This document shows, in pieces, positions 1 to 8,688 of a DNA stretch of 64,000 bases. Every line of letters begins with the position of its first letter. Position 1 is the stretch's first letter. Source of the stretch: Alishewanella longhuensis (GTDB lineage: Bacteria; Pseudomonadota; Gammaproteobacteria; Enterobacterales; Alteromonadaceae); assembly GCF_014653435.1 (NCBI RefSeq), contig NZ_BNAO01000001.1, positions 653,521 through 717,520 of the forward strand, written 5' to 3'. The position numbers were made by a program, and so were the translations under genes. A model generated the notes under the pieces. That model ran no database searches. It was not told the origin of the DNA and was given only the letters and a program-made list of their open reading frames with translations.

Positions 1-1
1 T

Positions 2-169
2 TTTGCTGCAATCGAACACCCAGTGTTGGGCGATCCACAATATGGCAAAAACAATAAAAACGCCGCTGGTTTAGCCTTGCAAGCAATAGGATTAAGTTTT
101 AATTGTCCATTGCGTCGCCGCCGGCAAACCTTTGAGCTGCCAGCGAGCTTAATGTTAACCCACTGCTAG
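2..169 (+). CDS. RluA-family pseudouridine synthase, C-terminal fragment (cut by window edge)
   Basis: An open frame enters from the left edge and ends at TAG 167-169, giving 55 residues. It contains HPVLGDPQYG, the conserved tail motif of RluA/RluC-type RNA pseudouridine synthases (usually HPILGDxxYG). A basic CPLRRRR stretch follows. These enzymes isomerise uridine to pseudouridine in rRNA or tRNA. The catalytic Asp lies upstream of the window, so the target RNA cannot be judged. It converges on the minus-strand gene that follows. Confidence 0.75.
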   Translation, partial: FAAIEHPVLGDPQYGKNNKNAAGLALQAIGLSFNCPLRRRRQTFELPASLMLTHC

Positions 170-189
170 AGCTGCCACTAAACGATGTG

Positions 190-2253
190 CTAGCTCGCAA
201 CCTCTAGTGCTTGGTCGTTAAGATACAACACCAATTCACCTAAACGACAAGCATTTAGCATGTCAGAACGTAAATCCTCTACCTGCCATTCGCAAGGACG
301 CGGGTGAAGTGCCGAGAACGTTAGCTGCCACAGTGGTTCTGTTGTCGGTTGCGCTTCAGCTAAAGCCCAACCGAACCAAATAGCTTCGGTCAGGGCATTT
401 AGGTCATCTTTATGCCAAGTGTTTCCCAGTAGTTCCTTAAGCGGTAATTCAACTGCCAGGATGGCGGGTTCTACGCCTAATGCCGTCAATTTTTGTTGGA
501 ATGAGCTAATGGCCGCTTGTAAACATAATTTGGGTTCTTCAGCCGTTTCTGCGGACACGGCCAGCCACAACATTTCTGTACCACTATAACTGGCTTTCAC
601 CGCCGAGCTGTTAAGTTCCTGCTCTATACCTTGCAGCAATTCGGCCACTATCCGGCGGCCAAATTGCCGCTGCAAAGCCGCCCGAAATCGCGGCAGTATG
701 ACTAATAGCGTAACAGGTTGCTGCACAGCGACAGCTTTTGCTTTTTCCTGAAATTGACTCCATTGTCTTGGTGCGGTTTCAGGTGCTGGCGTGGCAAGGG
801 CTGAGCTGGGTTTGTGTCGATACAGCTGCCAAAAGATAAAGGTGATAAAGATCATCAACACCAGGACGGCTTGTAACATAACCTGACGCGATTCAGCGGT
901 CGCCAGAGCTTGCTGTAATTCAACAGCAAAACTATCCTGCTGTTCAGCATCACTTACCTGGTTAAGGCCGGCTTTTAATTCCAGCATATTATGTTGGATT
1001 TGGCCCGCCAGTTCTTGCCGGTTCAACTCGGTCACTTTTTCTTGCAGCTCATACGCTGTTTGCCAGTCCGCAGCGGCCGCCGCTAAGCGGGCTGCGCTAG
1101 TGAAATAGCGCAATTGTAGAAAGGTGGCGGCAGAGTCAATATCGTCAGTCAGTTCTCTTTTGATAGCGCTTGCTTCGCTGTAACGTTGTTGCTCAATCAT
1201 CAATTGCACTAAGGCGAGTGAGGTTTCTATCACCATACCGCGCGAGTTTATTTGCCGGAAATGCTGTAATGCTTTCTGATAATACTCTTCAGACTCACTA
1301 TATTCTTTACGCAACATTGCAACCCGGCCCAAGCTGTAATAGGCGGTAGCAGTACGTGACATATTTTGTTGTTTTTCGGCAATCGATAACGCTTGCTGCA
1401 GCAAGGTATCCGCTTTGTCTATCTGGCGGGGTTCCTCCAAATAGCTTTCGGCCATATAAACTAATACCGCACTATAGTTAGTCATACGGTCTAGCTGTAA
1501 ATAGCGCTCGGCTGCTGCTGAGAAATGCTCTAAGGCGTCAAGGTGCTGATCCAGTTTGCGATGTGCCATACCAAAACGAAAGTGAATCGACGCCAGCTGT
1601 TCTTCATCTTTTAGGCGGGTGGCAAGTGTTAAACCTTGCTGTAAATAGGCAAACGCCAGTTGATACTGATTATTTTGTAAGGCGATGCGGCCGTTTAAGA
1701 TAAGTGCGTTTAGCTCTCTTGAGTCACTATTAATTTCTTTTGCTAATGCCAGGCTGCGTTGTGCATATAGCTGGGCAGTTTTTAAATCGCCTTGTAAATT
1801 ATAAGCCGAGGCAAAGCTATTCAAAACATCGTTCAATAAGATCCGCGCCGTGGGTTCATTAAGTGAGCTGAGTTGTTGTTCTGCCTGGATAAGTTGTTGA
1901 ATAGCCATCTCGGCATTTTGATAAAAAATGCCATAAATTTGGGCTTTGCTGTATAAACTCAGCGCCAGCATATAAGGTGTGTTAGCATTCACTTCGGCTT
2001 TTTGCACCGCATCTAAAGCCGCTTCACGATTACCGAGCGTTTGATAACCCTCTGCCATCACCAGGTAATCTTCTACTGTTAATTCACTTTGTGCCCTTCC
2101 TTGTAATTCGTTCACAATTTGTTCAGCAGAGCTGGTATTACTTGCAGCCTCAAGTAAACGAGCTGAGAGAGTGCTGGCGGCGCTAAGCGGCATACTGCAG
2201 AATAAAATGGCCAGTTGAAAGCTAGAAAATAGGCATAAACTTAAAAAACGCAT
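190..2253 (-). CDS. TPR-repeat membrane protein with degenerate GGDEF-like C-terminus
   Basis: A 687-aa protein with an N-terminal signal peptide (about residues 1-26) and many helical TPR-like repeats over roughly residues 30-420. A single membrane segment lies near 455-475 (VLMIFITFIFWQLY), followed by a cytoplasmic tail. The tail aligns by eye with a diguanylate cyclase fold (VTLLVILPRFRAAL, then FGRRIVAELLQGIEQEL). The GGDEF signature is replaced by YSGTEM, so catalysis is unlikely. The architecture resembles periplasmic TPR sensors coupled to a GGDEF domain, as found in Shewanella and Alteromonas relatives. I infer a sensory or scaffolding role. It has no obvious operon partner. Confidence 0.7.
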   Translation of the reverse strand: MRFLSLCLFSSFQLAILFCSMPLSAASTLSARLLEAASNTSSAEQIVNELQGRAQSELTVEDYLVMAEGYQTLGNREAALDAVQKAEVNANTPYMLALSLYSKAQIYGIFYQNAEMAIQQLIQAEQQLSSLNEPTARILLNDVLNSFASAYNLQGDLKTAQLYAQRSLALAKEINSDSRELNALILNGRIALQNNQYQLAFAYLQQGLTLATRLKDEEQLASIHFRFGMAHRKLDQHLDALEHFSAAAERYLQLDRMTNYSAVLVYMAESYLEEPRQIDKADTLLQQALSIAEKQQNMSRTATAYYSLGRVAMLRKEYSESEEYYQKALQHFRQINSRGMVIETSLALVQLMIEQQRYSEASAIKRELTDDIDSAATFLQLRYFTSAARLAAAAADWQTAYELQEKVTELNRQELAGQIQHNMLELKAGLNQVSDAEQQDSFAVELQQALATAESRQVMLQAVLVLMIFITFIFWQLYRHKPSSALATPAPETAPRQWSQFQEKAKAVAVQQPVTLLVILPRFRAALQRQFGRRIVAELLQGIEQELNSSAVKASYSGTEMLWLAVSAETAEEPKLCLQAAISSFQQKLTALGVEPAILAVELPLKELLGNTWHKDDLNALTEAIWFGWALAEAQPTTEPLWQLTFSALHPRPCEWQVEDLRSDMLNACRLGELVLYLNDQALEVAS

Positions 2254-2311
2254 AATGTTGCTCTTATTATTATCGGCAGCTGTTTATCCCCACAGCTGGC
2301 TTAGGCCAAGC

Positions 2312-3259
2312 TTAACGATCCAATCTGCTGGCAATAAATTCTGTAATGTTATTGGCGATTTTCGTTACCATCCTTGCCCTAGCCTCGGCAGTGGCCCACC
2401 CGGTATGGGGGGTAATAAGCAAGTTTGGTAAATTACAGTTTAACAAAGCGTCCTCCGCAGTCGGAGGTTCCTGTGCTAAAACATCTAAACCAGCTGCTTT
2501 TAATCGCCCTTGTTGTAGGGCGGCAATAAGGGCGGCGGGCTCTATTAACGCACCGCGAGCAGTGTTGATGATAATCGCACCGGCTTTTAGCCAACTTAGT
2601 CGTTCGGTATTTAATAAATGCCGGGTTTCTTCAGTTAATGGGCAGTGCAATGATACAACATCGGCCGCCGCAAAGGCATCGCGCAGTAACATTCTGCCGG
2701 GCCTGGGCGATAGCGCATCAGGTCGTTCAGCAACAATGACTTCCATACCAAAGGCTTCAGCTAAACGCGCTGTTGCCTGACCAAGGGCGCCATAACCGAC
2801 AATTACCATTGTTTTGTTTGCCAACTCCATAAGGGGATAATCCAGCAAACAAAAGCTTTTACTATTAGCCCACTGGCCAGCGCGTACCGCCTGGTGATAA
2901 CCCAAAAGCTGGTTAGTCAGGGCAAGTAGCAAGGCGAATACCTGTTGTGGTACCGCTGTTTCGGCATAATTACGTACATTTTTAACCAGGATCCCTGCCT
3001 GAGCTGCTGCCTTGATATCGACATTATCGGTACCAGTGGCAGCAATCATAATAGCTTTTAAACGCGGTAGCTGCTGCAAAGTGGTGGCATCTAAAACACA
3101 TTTATTCACTATGGCAATATCAGCATGTTGTAAGCGTACTACAACATCTGCCGGGTCGCTGTAATCATGTAGCGCTAATTGGCAATTCGCTTGCTGCAAT
3201 GGGCTAAGGTCGGCATCGCCTAACGTCGCCGCATCTAAAAATACTAGGTTATAACGCAT
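2312..3259 (-). CDS. D-2-hydroxyacid dehydrogenase, NAD(P)-dependent
   Basis: A 315-aa protein of normal length for the D-isomer 2-hydroxyacid dehydrogenase family (glycerate/hydroxypyruvate/phosphoglycerate type). The Rossmann dinucleotide motif is GYGALGQ, near residue 153. The catalytic triad is visible as Arg in NTARGALIE, Glu in VLAQEPP and His in ITPHTGW. It would reduce a 2-oxoacid such as hydroxypyruvate or glyoxylate with NAD(P)H in the cytoplasm; the substrate cannot be assigned from sequence. It is a single gene, divergent from the ABC exporter operon. Confidence 0.9.
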   Translation of the reverse strand: MRYNLVFLDAATLGDADLSPLQQANCQLALHDYSDPADVVVRLQHADIAIVNKCVLDATTLQQLPRLKAIMIAATGTDNVDIKAAAQAGILVKNVRNYAETAVPQQVFALLLALTNQLLGYHQAVRAGQWANSKSFCLLDYPLMELANKTMVIVGYGALGQATARLAEAFGMEVIVAERPDALSPRPGRMLLRDAFAAADVVSLHCPLTEETRHLLNTERLSWLKAGAIIINTARGALIEPAALIAALQQGRLKAAGLDVLAQEPPTAEDALLNCNLPNLLITPHTGWATAEARARMVTKIANNITEFIASRLDR

Positions 3260-3465
3260 AAATTGTCGTCAGTTTTAGCAGGCTGTAATTCAGCAGTAGG
3301 TTAGTGGGGGTAGTTTTATCACAGCTTTCGCTAAAATGCAGCATATCTTGATGCGACTATAGTAGCGTTAACGGCTGAAAGATAGTGTTACATTTTTGCA
3401 AGTAACTTGAGCTTTTAGTTTGGGTTGTAGATGATAAGGTAAGCAAAAGAATCAAGGAGTGTGCT

Positions 3466-4395
3466 ATGCATATAGAGGTTAACACTATCGAAAAGGCTTA
3501 TGCCACCGTAACGGCGGTACGCGGCGTCAGTTTTACTATCGCCTCGGGGGAGATTTTTGCTCTGCTGGGGCCAAATGGTGCGGGTAAGTCATCCATTATC
3601 CGCATGCTGGTGGGAATGACTCGACCCGATAGCGGTGTGATAACGGTACATCATCAAAAGCAGGAGTATGATCATGTTCCCAGGCGTTATCTTGGCTATT
3701 TACCGGAGGACCGGGGGTTATATCCAGATAAGAGTGTTGAAAAGAACCTACTCTATTTAGCGCAGCTGCATGGCTTGTCTAAGGCCGAAGCGCAGCAGGA
3801 AATGAGCCATTGGCTGGAGATTTTTGAGCTTAGCGACCGCCGCAAAGAAGATTTAAAACAGCTATCCAAAGGTAATCAACAAAAGGTACAACTGATTGCC
3901 GCTGTGATCCATAAGCCGGCGCTGGTTATTTTAGATGAGCCTTTTTCCGGGCTTGATCCTATTAATCAGGAAAAAGTGGTGGGCTTTTTAAAAACCTTGC
4001 GTGAGAAGGGTATGACAGTCATTCTCAGTGCGCACCAGATGGCGATGGTAGAAAAACTGGCTGATCGGATGTTATTAATGGCGAAAGGGCAAGTAGTGTT
4101 AGCTGGCACCTTAGCAGAAATTCAACAACAAGCGCAGCCTCAACCAGAAGTAGTGGTTGAGACCGAACAAGCGGTAAGCAGTGAGCAGCTGGCAGTACTT
4201 TTACCTGAGATGGTTTTTACCCAACATACTGCAACGCGTTTTAGTGTCTTTTTACCCACGACGACACAATTGTCGGGTTGCTTACAACAATTGCTTAGTC
4301 AGTTCAGTATACGCAGTGTCTCCATGCAGAATCCAGATCTGCACCAGCTCTATTTAGCCGCTATGGCCGCACATCAACAGGAGGTTCAGCCATGA
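3466..4395 (+). CDS. ABC transporter ATP-binding protein (NatA-like, ABC-2 exporter)
   Basis: A 309-aa ATPase. Walker A is GPNGAGKS near residues 35-42, the signature is LSKGNQQKVQ and Walker B is LVILDEPFSGLDP, followed by the switch His in ILSAHQ. The signature with GN in place of GQ is typical of NatA/DRA-type ABC-2 exporters. The C-terminal 80 residues form an accessory domain. The start is supported by an AAGGAG ribosome-binding site. Its stop overlaps the permease start by four bases (ATGA), so the two proteins are translationally coupled and very likely form one exporter. The substrate is unknown; NatAB exports sodium, and other relatives export drugs or lipids. Confidence 0.92.
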   Translation: MHIEVNTIEKAYATVTAVRGVSFTIASGEIFALLGPNGAGKSSIIRMLVGMTRPDSGVITVHHQKQEYDHVPRRYLGYLPEDRGLYPDKSVEKNLLYLAQLHGLSKAEAQQEMSHWLEIFELSDRRKEDLKQLSKGNQQKVQLIAAVIHKPALVILDEPFSGLDPINQEKVVGFLKTLREKGMTVILSAHQMAMVEKLADRMLLMAKGQVVLAGTLAEIQQQAQPQPEVVVETEQAVSSEQLAVLLPEMVFTQHTATRFSVFLPTTTQLSGCLQQLLSQFSIRSVSMQNPDLHQLYLAAMAAHQQEVQP

Positions 4396-5573
4396 TCTCA
4401 CGGCAAAGTCTAATTGTTGCAAAATGGGAGTTCTTACGTTTTTTTAAATGGAAACAACAGTTGATTTCATATTTGCTGATGCTGGGTATTATGGGAGCGG
4501 TTTTCGCTTGGAGCTACTTTGTTGATGAAAGCCGCTCGGAATACCGCATAGCTGTACCAGCGCATTACACCTTAACTAATACCGCGCAGTTTCAGTTTCA
4601 GCGGCCAACGGTATCGTTAGATGAGCAGCTGAACCAGCTTCGAAGCAGTGAAACCTGGCATGCCGTAGTCGCCGAGGACGCTGAAAGTATTGTGATCCAT
4701 ACCGCCGCCGGGAAAAAATGGCAGCAATTGTTAGAGCAAGAGCTACAACAGTATTTTCGCCAGCAATATGGTTTAGCACAGGGGTTAAGTCCGGAACAGC
4801 TGGCAAAACTATCGGAACCAGTAACCCTTGAAATGCGCTATCTGGATGACAACTATAAAGGAAGTGACAGGCCAGAAAAGGCCGTAGCGCTGGCAGTATT
4901 ATTTATGCTGTTAATTGGTTTAAGCACCGCTTTTGGCCAGTTATTGATGAGTATTACCGGCGAAAAACAACAGCGGGTAACGGAACAGCTTTATGCCATA
5001 GTCACCCCCCAGCAATGGATTGATGGCAAGGTACTGGGGCATAGCTTAAGTGCCATGAAAGCCATGTTTACCACGAGCTTAGTGATGTTGCTGGGTATCG
5101 TAGTCGCGCTTTTGTTTTTGGCAGATAAACCCCTGGCGCTGGATTGGCTCAATTGGGGAGTCATTGCCTGGTTAGTGCCTTTTGCCTTACTAGGAGTGTT
5201 GTTATGTGCCTGTTTTATGGCGGCGATAGCAGCCTCTATTGACGATCCTAATACCAGCGGCAAAGGGGCGGTAATGATGATCACTTGGTTGCCGCTACTG
5301 TTTACCTATTTAGTGATTGATAGCCCAACCGGTTGGGGTATGACGCTGTTAAGCTGGTTGCCGGTAACGTCCTTCGCTGCGATGCCGGTTAGACTAGCCA
5401 TGGTAGAACTCCCCTGGTGGCAGCCGTTGTTATCATTGGTGCTGTTGATTGCAACCTTGTACTGGATGCGCCGGGTAGCCGGGAGAATTTTTTTACGAGG
5501 GATGCAAATGTATGGGAAGGAACCGAGTTGGGCTGATATTATGCGTTGGGCCTTAAGTAGCAAGACTGAATAA
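4392..5573 (+). CDS. ABC-2 type transporter permease (NatB-like)
   Basis: A 393-aa integral membrane protein. One N-terminal membrane helix (about 20-40) is followed by a soluble domain of about 140 residues and then five or six helices over roughly 165-375. This is the layout of ABC2_membrane_3 permeases such as NatB. Its ATG overlaps the TGA of the ATPase gene, which defines a two-gene operon. The helix after the large loop (FMLLIGLSTAFGQLLM) and the following GEKQQRVTEQL loop are typical of the family. It would supply the translocation path for the exporter. No substrate can be read from the sequence. Confidence 0.88.
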   Translation: MISRQSLIVAKWEFLRFFKWKQQLISYLLMLGIMGAVFAWSYFVDESRSEYRIAVPAHYTLTNTAQFQFQRPTVSLDEQLNQLRSSETWHAVVAEDAESIVIHTAAGKKWQQLLEQELQQYFRQQYGLAQGLSPEQLAKLSEPVTLEMRYLDDNYKGSDRPEKAVALAVLFMLLIGLSTAFGQLLMSITGEKQQRVTEQLYAIVTPQQWIDGKVLGHSLSAMKAMFTTSLVMLLGIVVALLFLADKPLALDWLNWGVIAWLVPFALLGVLLCACFMAAIAASIDDPNTSGKGAVMMITWLPLLFTYLVIDSPTGWGMTLLSWLPVTSFAAMPVRLAMVELPWWQPLLSLVLLIATLYWMRRVAGRIFLRGMQMYGKEPSWADIMRWALSSKTE

Positions 5574-5659
5574 GTTGTGACGAGCACAGGCGCTTTGTTG
5601 AACTATTCAGGCAAGGCTCAGCCTGATAAGGCACAATGTTATAAAGCATATGGTATGCG

Positions 5660-5678
5660 GGGTAGTGTTTTACTACCC
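5660..5678 (+). terminator. Short hairpin between the ABC operon and the small membrane gene
   Basis: GGGTAGT is followed by a GTTTT loop and ACTACCC, a perfect 7-bp stem. There is no strong T-run after it (TCGCTCTTTG). It may be a weak terminator for the ABC operon or a regulatory structure for the next gene. Confidence 0.35.
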
Positions 5679-5734
5679 TCGCTCTTTGTCGCTCAGTGTT
5701 AACGCTGTGCTACAGCACTTTAGATGAGGTTGTT

Positions 5735-6046
5735 ATGTTTGATTCATCCTTCCGTCAGCAGGCCTCGGCCTGGCAGCGGCAATTCCAGCTGCGCCAGCAA
5801 GGTAGCTTTTTACAGCGGTTGCTGGCCTGGTTGGTGCTGGGCGTCATGTTGCTGGTCGGCGCCTTTTTCTTACTGTTTGCCTTAGTGCTCAGTTGGATCC
5901 TGATCCCAATTATGCTTTATCGGCATCGTCGTCGGATGCGGCAGTTTCGCGAGCAGGCAGAGCGCTATCAGCAGCAATCACCCCCTGCTGGCGGCACAGT
6001 GATTGAAGGCGAAGTGTTACGTAAAGACGAAAGTGACAAACGTTAA
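5735..6046 (+). CDS. Small membrane protein of unknown function
   Basis: The product is 103 aa. I chose ATG 5735 because GAGG lies 5 bases upstream; an in-frame start 39 bases earlier has no such site. The protein has a Gln/Arg-rich amphipathic N-terminus, a long hydrophobic stretch near residues 31-60 (one long or two short helices) and a strongly basic RHRRRMRQFR segment. The tail is polar and ends in KDESDKR. The basic flank suggests a cytoplasmic C-terminus. I do not recognise a family. Confidence 0.7.
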   Translation: MFDSSFRQQASAWQRQFQLRQQGSFLQRLLAWLVLGVMLLVGAFFLLFALVLSWILIPIMLYRHRRRMRQFREQAERYQQQSPPAGGTVIEGEVLRKDESDKR

Positions 6047-6077
6047 GTACTTAACGAGGTTTGTTCTATCAACGCCA

Positions 6078-6548
6078 TCAGGCTGGCTTGTTGGCCAGCT
6101 TACTTTTAATAAAGTCGCTGTGTTTAATAAACAATAAGTTAGCCACGTTACGCAACATAGCTTCTTCATTCGGATCGATAGTGCCATCGGCATAAGCAAC
6201 TTGCCACAGCTGATCAAGCACGGCCAAACGCTCAGGCTCGCTCAGTACCTTTAATTTGGAGGTGTAAGCTTGTAAGCAGGTAGCGTCTCCTGCCAACTTG
6301 AGCGCTTCACTAAAAATGCTTTCAGCTTGTGCTGGTGTTAAACCATATTCCCTGTTTAAGTAATTTAATACTAGACTATGCTCCTGCTCTGCGCTGTTAA
6401 AATCGGCATCAGCAAGCTGTAACATCAGTACCACAGCCATAAATTGCGATTCGCTCAGCCCCAGCTGTTGCCACTGTTGTGTGCGAGCGCCAGCGGGCTG
6501 CCAATCATTACTGGCCCTTTCCAGCAGGTTTTTAAGAAAATTGAACAT
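6078..6548 (-). CDS. TerB-like (tellurite resistance family) small protein
   Basis: A 156-aa protein starting at ATG 6548, which follows AGAAGGAAT; a start 33 bases further upstream lacks a ribosome-binding site. The all-helical sequence has two acidic Asp-rich loops, LADADFNSAEQ and AYADGTIDPNEE. These are the metal-binding pattern of the TerB/DjlA-N domain. TerB-type proteins bind divalent metals and are linked to tellurite and stress responses, but stand-alone copies are widespread and mostly uncharacterised. It is divergent from mtfA. Confidence 0.8.
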   Translation of the reverse strand: MFNFLKNLLERASNDWQPAGARTQQWQQLGLSESQFMAVVLMLQLADADFNSAEQEHSLVLNYLNREYGLTPAQAESIFSEALKLAGDATCLQAYTSKLKVLSEPERLAVLDQLWQVAYADGTIDPNEEAMLRNVANLLFIKHSDFIKSKLANKPA

Positions 6549-6698
6549 TGTTATTCCTTCTGTAATGCAGTTAAATTTCAACTACAGCTTGGATCTGCAA
6601 AGCAAGCCTATCATGTCGATTGTTAACCACAAGCGCTTGAATTTAATCAGACCTTACCCCACTAAAAGAGTTCGCCAGAACATTGTTGGAGCCATCAC

Positions 6699-7520
6699 TT
6701 GCCGTTACTTATTTTAACTATACTTGCCATTTTGATAATCGGTTTTGTGCTGGGCCAGCCTTACTTTCGGAAGTGGCAGCGTCAAAAAATTAAGGCGAAA
6801 CCTTTTCCGGAAGCCTGGCGGCGTGTTCTAAAGCAGCGTATGCCGTATTTTCGCGCCTTACCCGCGGATTTGCAGCTACAGCTTAAAAAACATATTCAGG
6901 TATTTATTGCTGAAAAAGACTTTATTGGTTGTGAGGGTTTAACGGTGACGGATGAAATGCGAGTCACCATTGCTGCGCAGGCTTGCTTATTGCTACTTAA
7001 TCGGGCTGACTACTATTACCCGAAATTACAACAAATTTTACTTTATCCGGCAGCTTTTATTGTGCACGGTCATAGCCCGGATGGGGCTGGCGTGGTGCAC
7101 GAGCAGCGGCGGGTGCTGTCTGGAGAGTCTTGGGGGCAGGGCAAGGTGATTCTTAGCTGGGCTGATACGCTAGATGGTGCTGCTCATCCGGGAGATGGCC
7201 GTAATGTGGTGATCCATGAATTTGCGCATCAGTTAGATCAAGAGAAAGGGCAAGCTACCGGCGCGCCGTTGCTGGAGCGTAGCAGTGATTACCAGCAATG
7301 GTCTGGAATTATGGCGGCAGAATTCAGTGCTTTACAACAACAGGCAGCTAAGGGTGAGAGCAGCCTATTCGATTACTATGGCGCGACTAACCCAGCCGAG
7401 TTTTTTGCCGTGATCTCGGAAGTATTTTTTGAGCAGCCGCAACAACTCTCCCAAGGGCACCCTGCTTTATACCAGCAGCTTAGCCAATTCTATCGGTTAA
7501 ATCCGCTAAGTTGGTCATAA
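6699..7520 (+). CDS. mtfA: MtfA, zinc-dependent peptidase (Mlc titration factor)
   Basis: A 273-aa protein with an N-terminal hydrophobic segment, then the MtfA domain. The zinc-binding HEFAH motif is at residues 173-177 and a second ligand Glu lies in the EFFAVISEVFFEQP region. In E. coli MtfA binds the glucose repressor Mlc, releasing ptsG control, and has aminopeptidase activity. Here the N-terminal membrane segment would tether it. The start is TTG 6699, chosen because GGAG lies 7 bases upstream and no ATG is nearby. The length matches the family. Confidence 0.92.
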   Translation: MPLLILTILAILIIGFVLGQPYFRKWQRQKIKAKPFPEAWRRVLKQRMPYFRALPADLQLQLKKHIQVFIAEKDFIGCEGLTVTDEMRVTIAAQACLLLLNRADYYYPKLQQILLYPAAFIVHGHSPDGAGVVHEQRRVLSGESWGQGKVILSWADTLDGAAHPGDGRNVVIHEFAHQLDQEKGQATGAPLLERSSDYQQWSGIMAAEFSALQQQAAKGESSLFDYYGATNPAEFFAVISEVFFEQPQQLSQGHPALYQQLSQFYRLNPLSWS

Positions 7521-7564
7521 AAAGTGATCTAATGCCCGTTTTACCGCATACTTAACAGCCTAAC

Positions 7565-7577
7565 AAGAACAGTTCTT
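7565..7577. promoter_or_regulatory. 13-bp palindrome upstream of the RND operon
   Basis: AAGAAC-A-GTTCTT is a perfect palindrome 20 bases before the membrane fusion protein start. It sits where an operator or promoter element would be expected. The binding protein is unknown. Confidence 0.4.
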
Positions 7578-7596
7578 ATTTAGCTAAGGATGCTTT

Positions 7597-8685
7597 ATGC
7601 GCGGTTTCAAAGTCACTCTCTGCTTAAGCGGCATGGTGTCAGTTATCTTAATGGCTTCTATGTTTGCCAGCGCACAAGACCGCGTGCCTGTGAGTGTAGT
7701 GATGCCGCAAGAGCGTGCGTTGTCGCAGCAACTGCAATTAAGTGGCAGTCTTACCGCGAAACATAATGCCAACCTATCCAGCCGCACCGCAGGCTTAGTG
7801 GCTGAGCTATTAGTCGATGCAGGTGCTGTTGTGACTCAGGGCCAACCCTTGTTGAAGCTAGATACCGCGTTAGCAAGTCATCAATTGGCGCAGCAAAGTG
7901 CTGCGCTTAATGCTGCAAAGGTGCTGCAAGCGGAGCGGCAACGTTTGGTAGTAGAAGCAGAGCAACTTACCGCACAGCAACTCTTTCCAAAGACAGAGCT
8001 GGCGCTGCGTCAAGCTGCGCTAGCCGAAGCTGAAGCTATTTACCAACAAGCCCAGGCCAATTTACAGCAGCAACAAGAGGTGGTTAGTCGCCACACACTG
8101 ACTGCACCTTTTAGCGGTGTTATTGCCACGCGCAGCACAGATGTCGGTGAGTGGGTTGCTTTGGGTGCCCCGGTAATGCAGTTAGTTAGTTTGACCCCCT
8201 TGTTGTTAGATGTACAAGTACCGCAAGAATACTATGGTGCCCTGAGTTCATTGCGGCGTATTGACGTACAGGCTGACATTTTACCCGAGCAAAAACTTAG
8301 CGCCCGCTTATTGGCAACAGTGCCTGTAGGAGACAGCAGCAGCCGTAGCTTTCTGGCCAGGCTTGAAGTAACCGATGAGCAGCAAGCATTACTGCCAGGG
8401 ACTTCGGCCAGCGCCACTTTTTATTTTGAACGTGCACAGACTAATGTGCTGGTAGTGCCGCCGGATGCGTTGCTGCGCCACCCCGATGGTAATTTTAGCT
8501 TGTTTGCAATTCGCGATGACAAAGCGTATCGCCACAATGTTACGATAGGACGCAGCACTGAGCAGGGGGTAGAGATTCTGACAGGCTTACCCAGACAACA
8601 AGCTGTGGTAGTGCGCGGCAATGAAACGTTGCGGGATGGTCAAACCGTAAATATTGTCGGTCGCAATAGCAGCTTGGGAGACTAA
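7597..8685 (+). CDS. RND efflux periplasmic adaptor (membrane fusion protein)
   Basis: A 362-aa protein with a signal peptide (about residues 1-26). It has the lipoyl/hairpin/beta-barrel layout of HlyD-type RND adaptors: a lipoyl half (AGLVAELLVDAGAVVTQGQPLLKLD), a Gln/Ala-rich coiled-coil hairpin over about 95-170, then APFSGVIATRSTDVGEWV. It is exported and bridges the inner-membrane pump to an outer-membrane channel. The next gene, the pump, starts three bases after its stop. No TolC-like gene is adjacent, so a channel encoded elsewhere would be used. AAGGA precedes the start. Confidence 0.9.
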   Translation: MRGFKVTLCLSGMVSVILMASMFASAQDRVPVSVVMPQERALSQQLQLSGSLTAKHNANLSSRTAGLVAELLVDAGAVVTQGQPLLKLDTALASHQLAQQSAALNAAKVLQAERQRLVVEAEQLTAQQLFPKTELALRQAALAEAEAIYQQAQANLQQQQEVVSRHTLTAPFSGVIATRSTDVGEWVALGAPVMQLVSLTPLLLDVQVPQEYYGALSSLRRIDVQADILPEQKLSARLLATVPVGDSSSRSFLARLEVTDEQQALLPGTSASATFYFERAQTNVLVVPPDALLRHPDGNFSLFAIRDDKAYRHNVTIGRSTEQGVEILTGLPRQQAVVVRGNETLRDGQTVNIVGRNSSLGD

Positions 8686-8688
8686 AGC

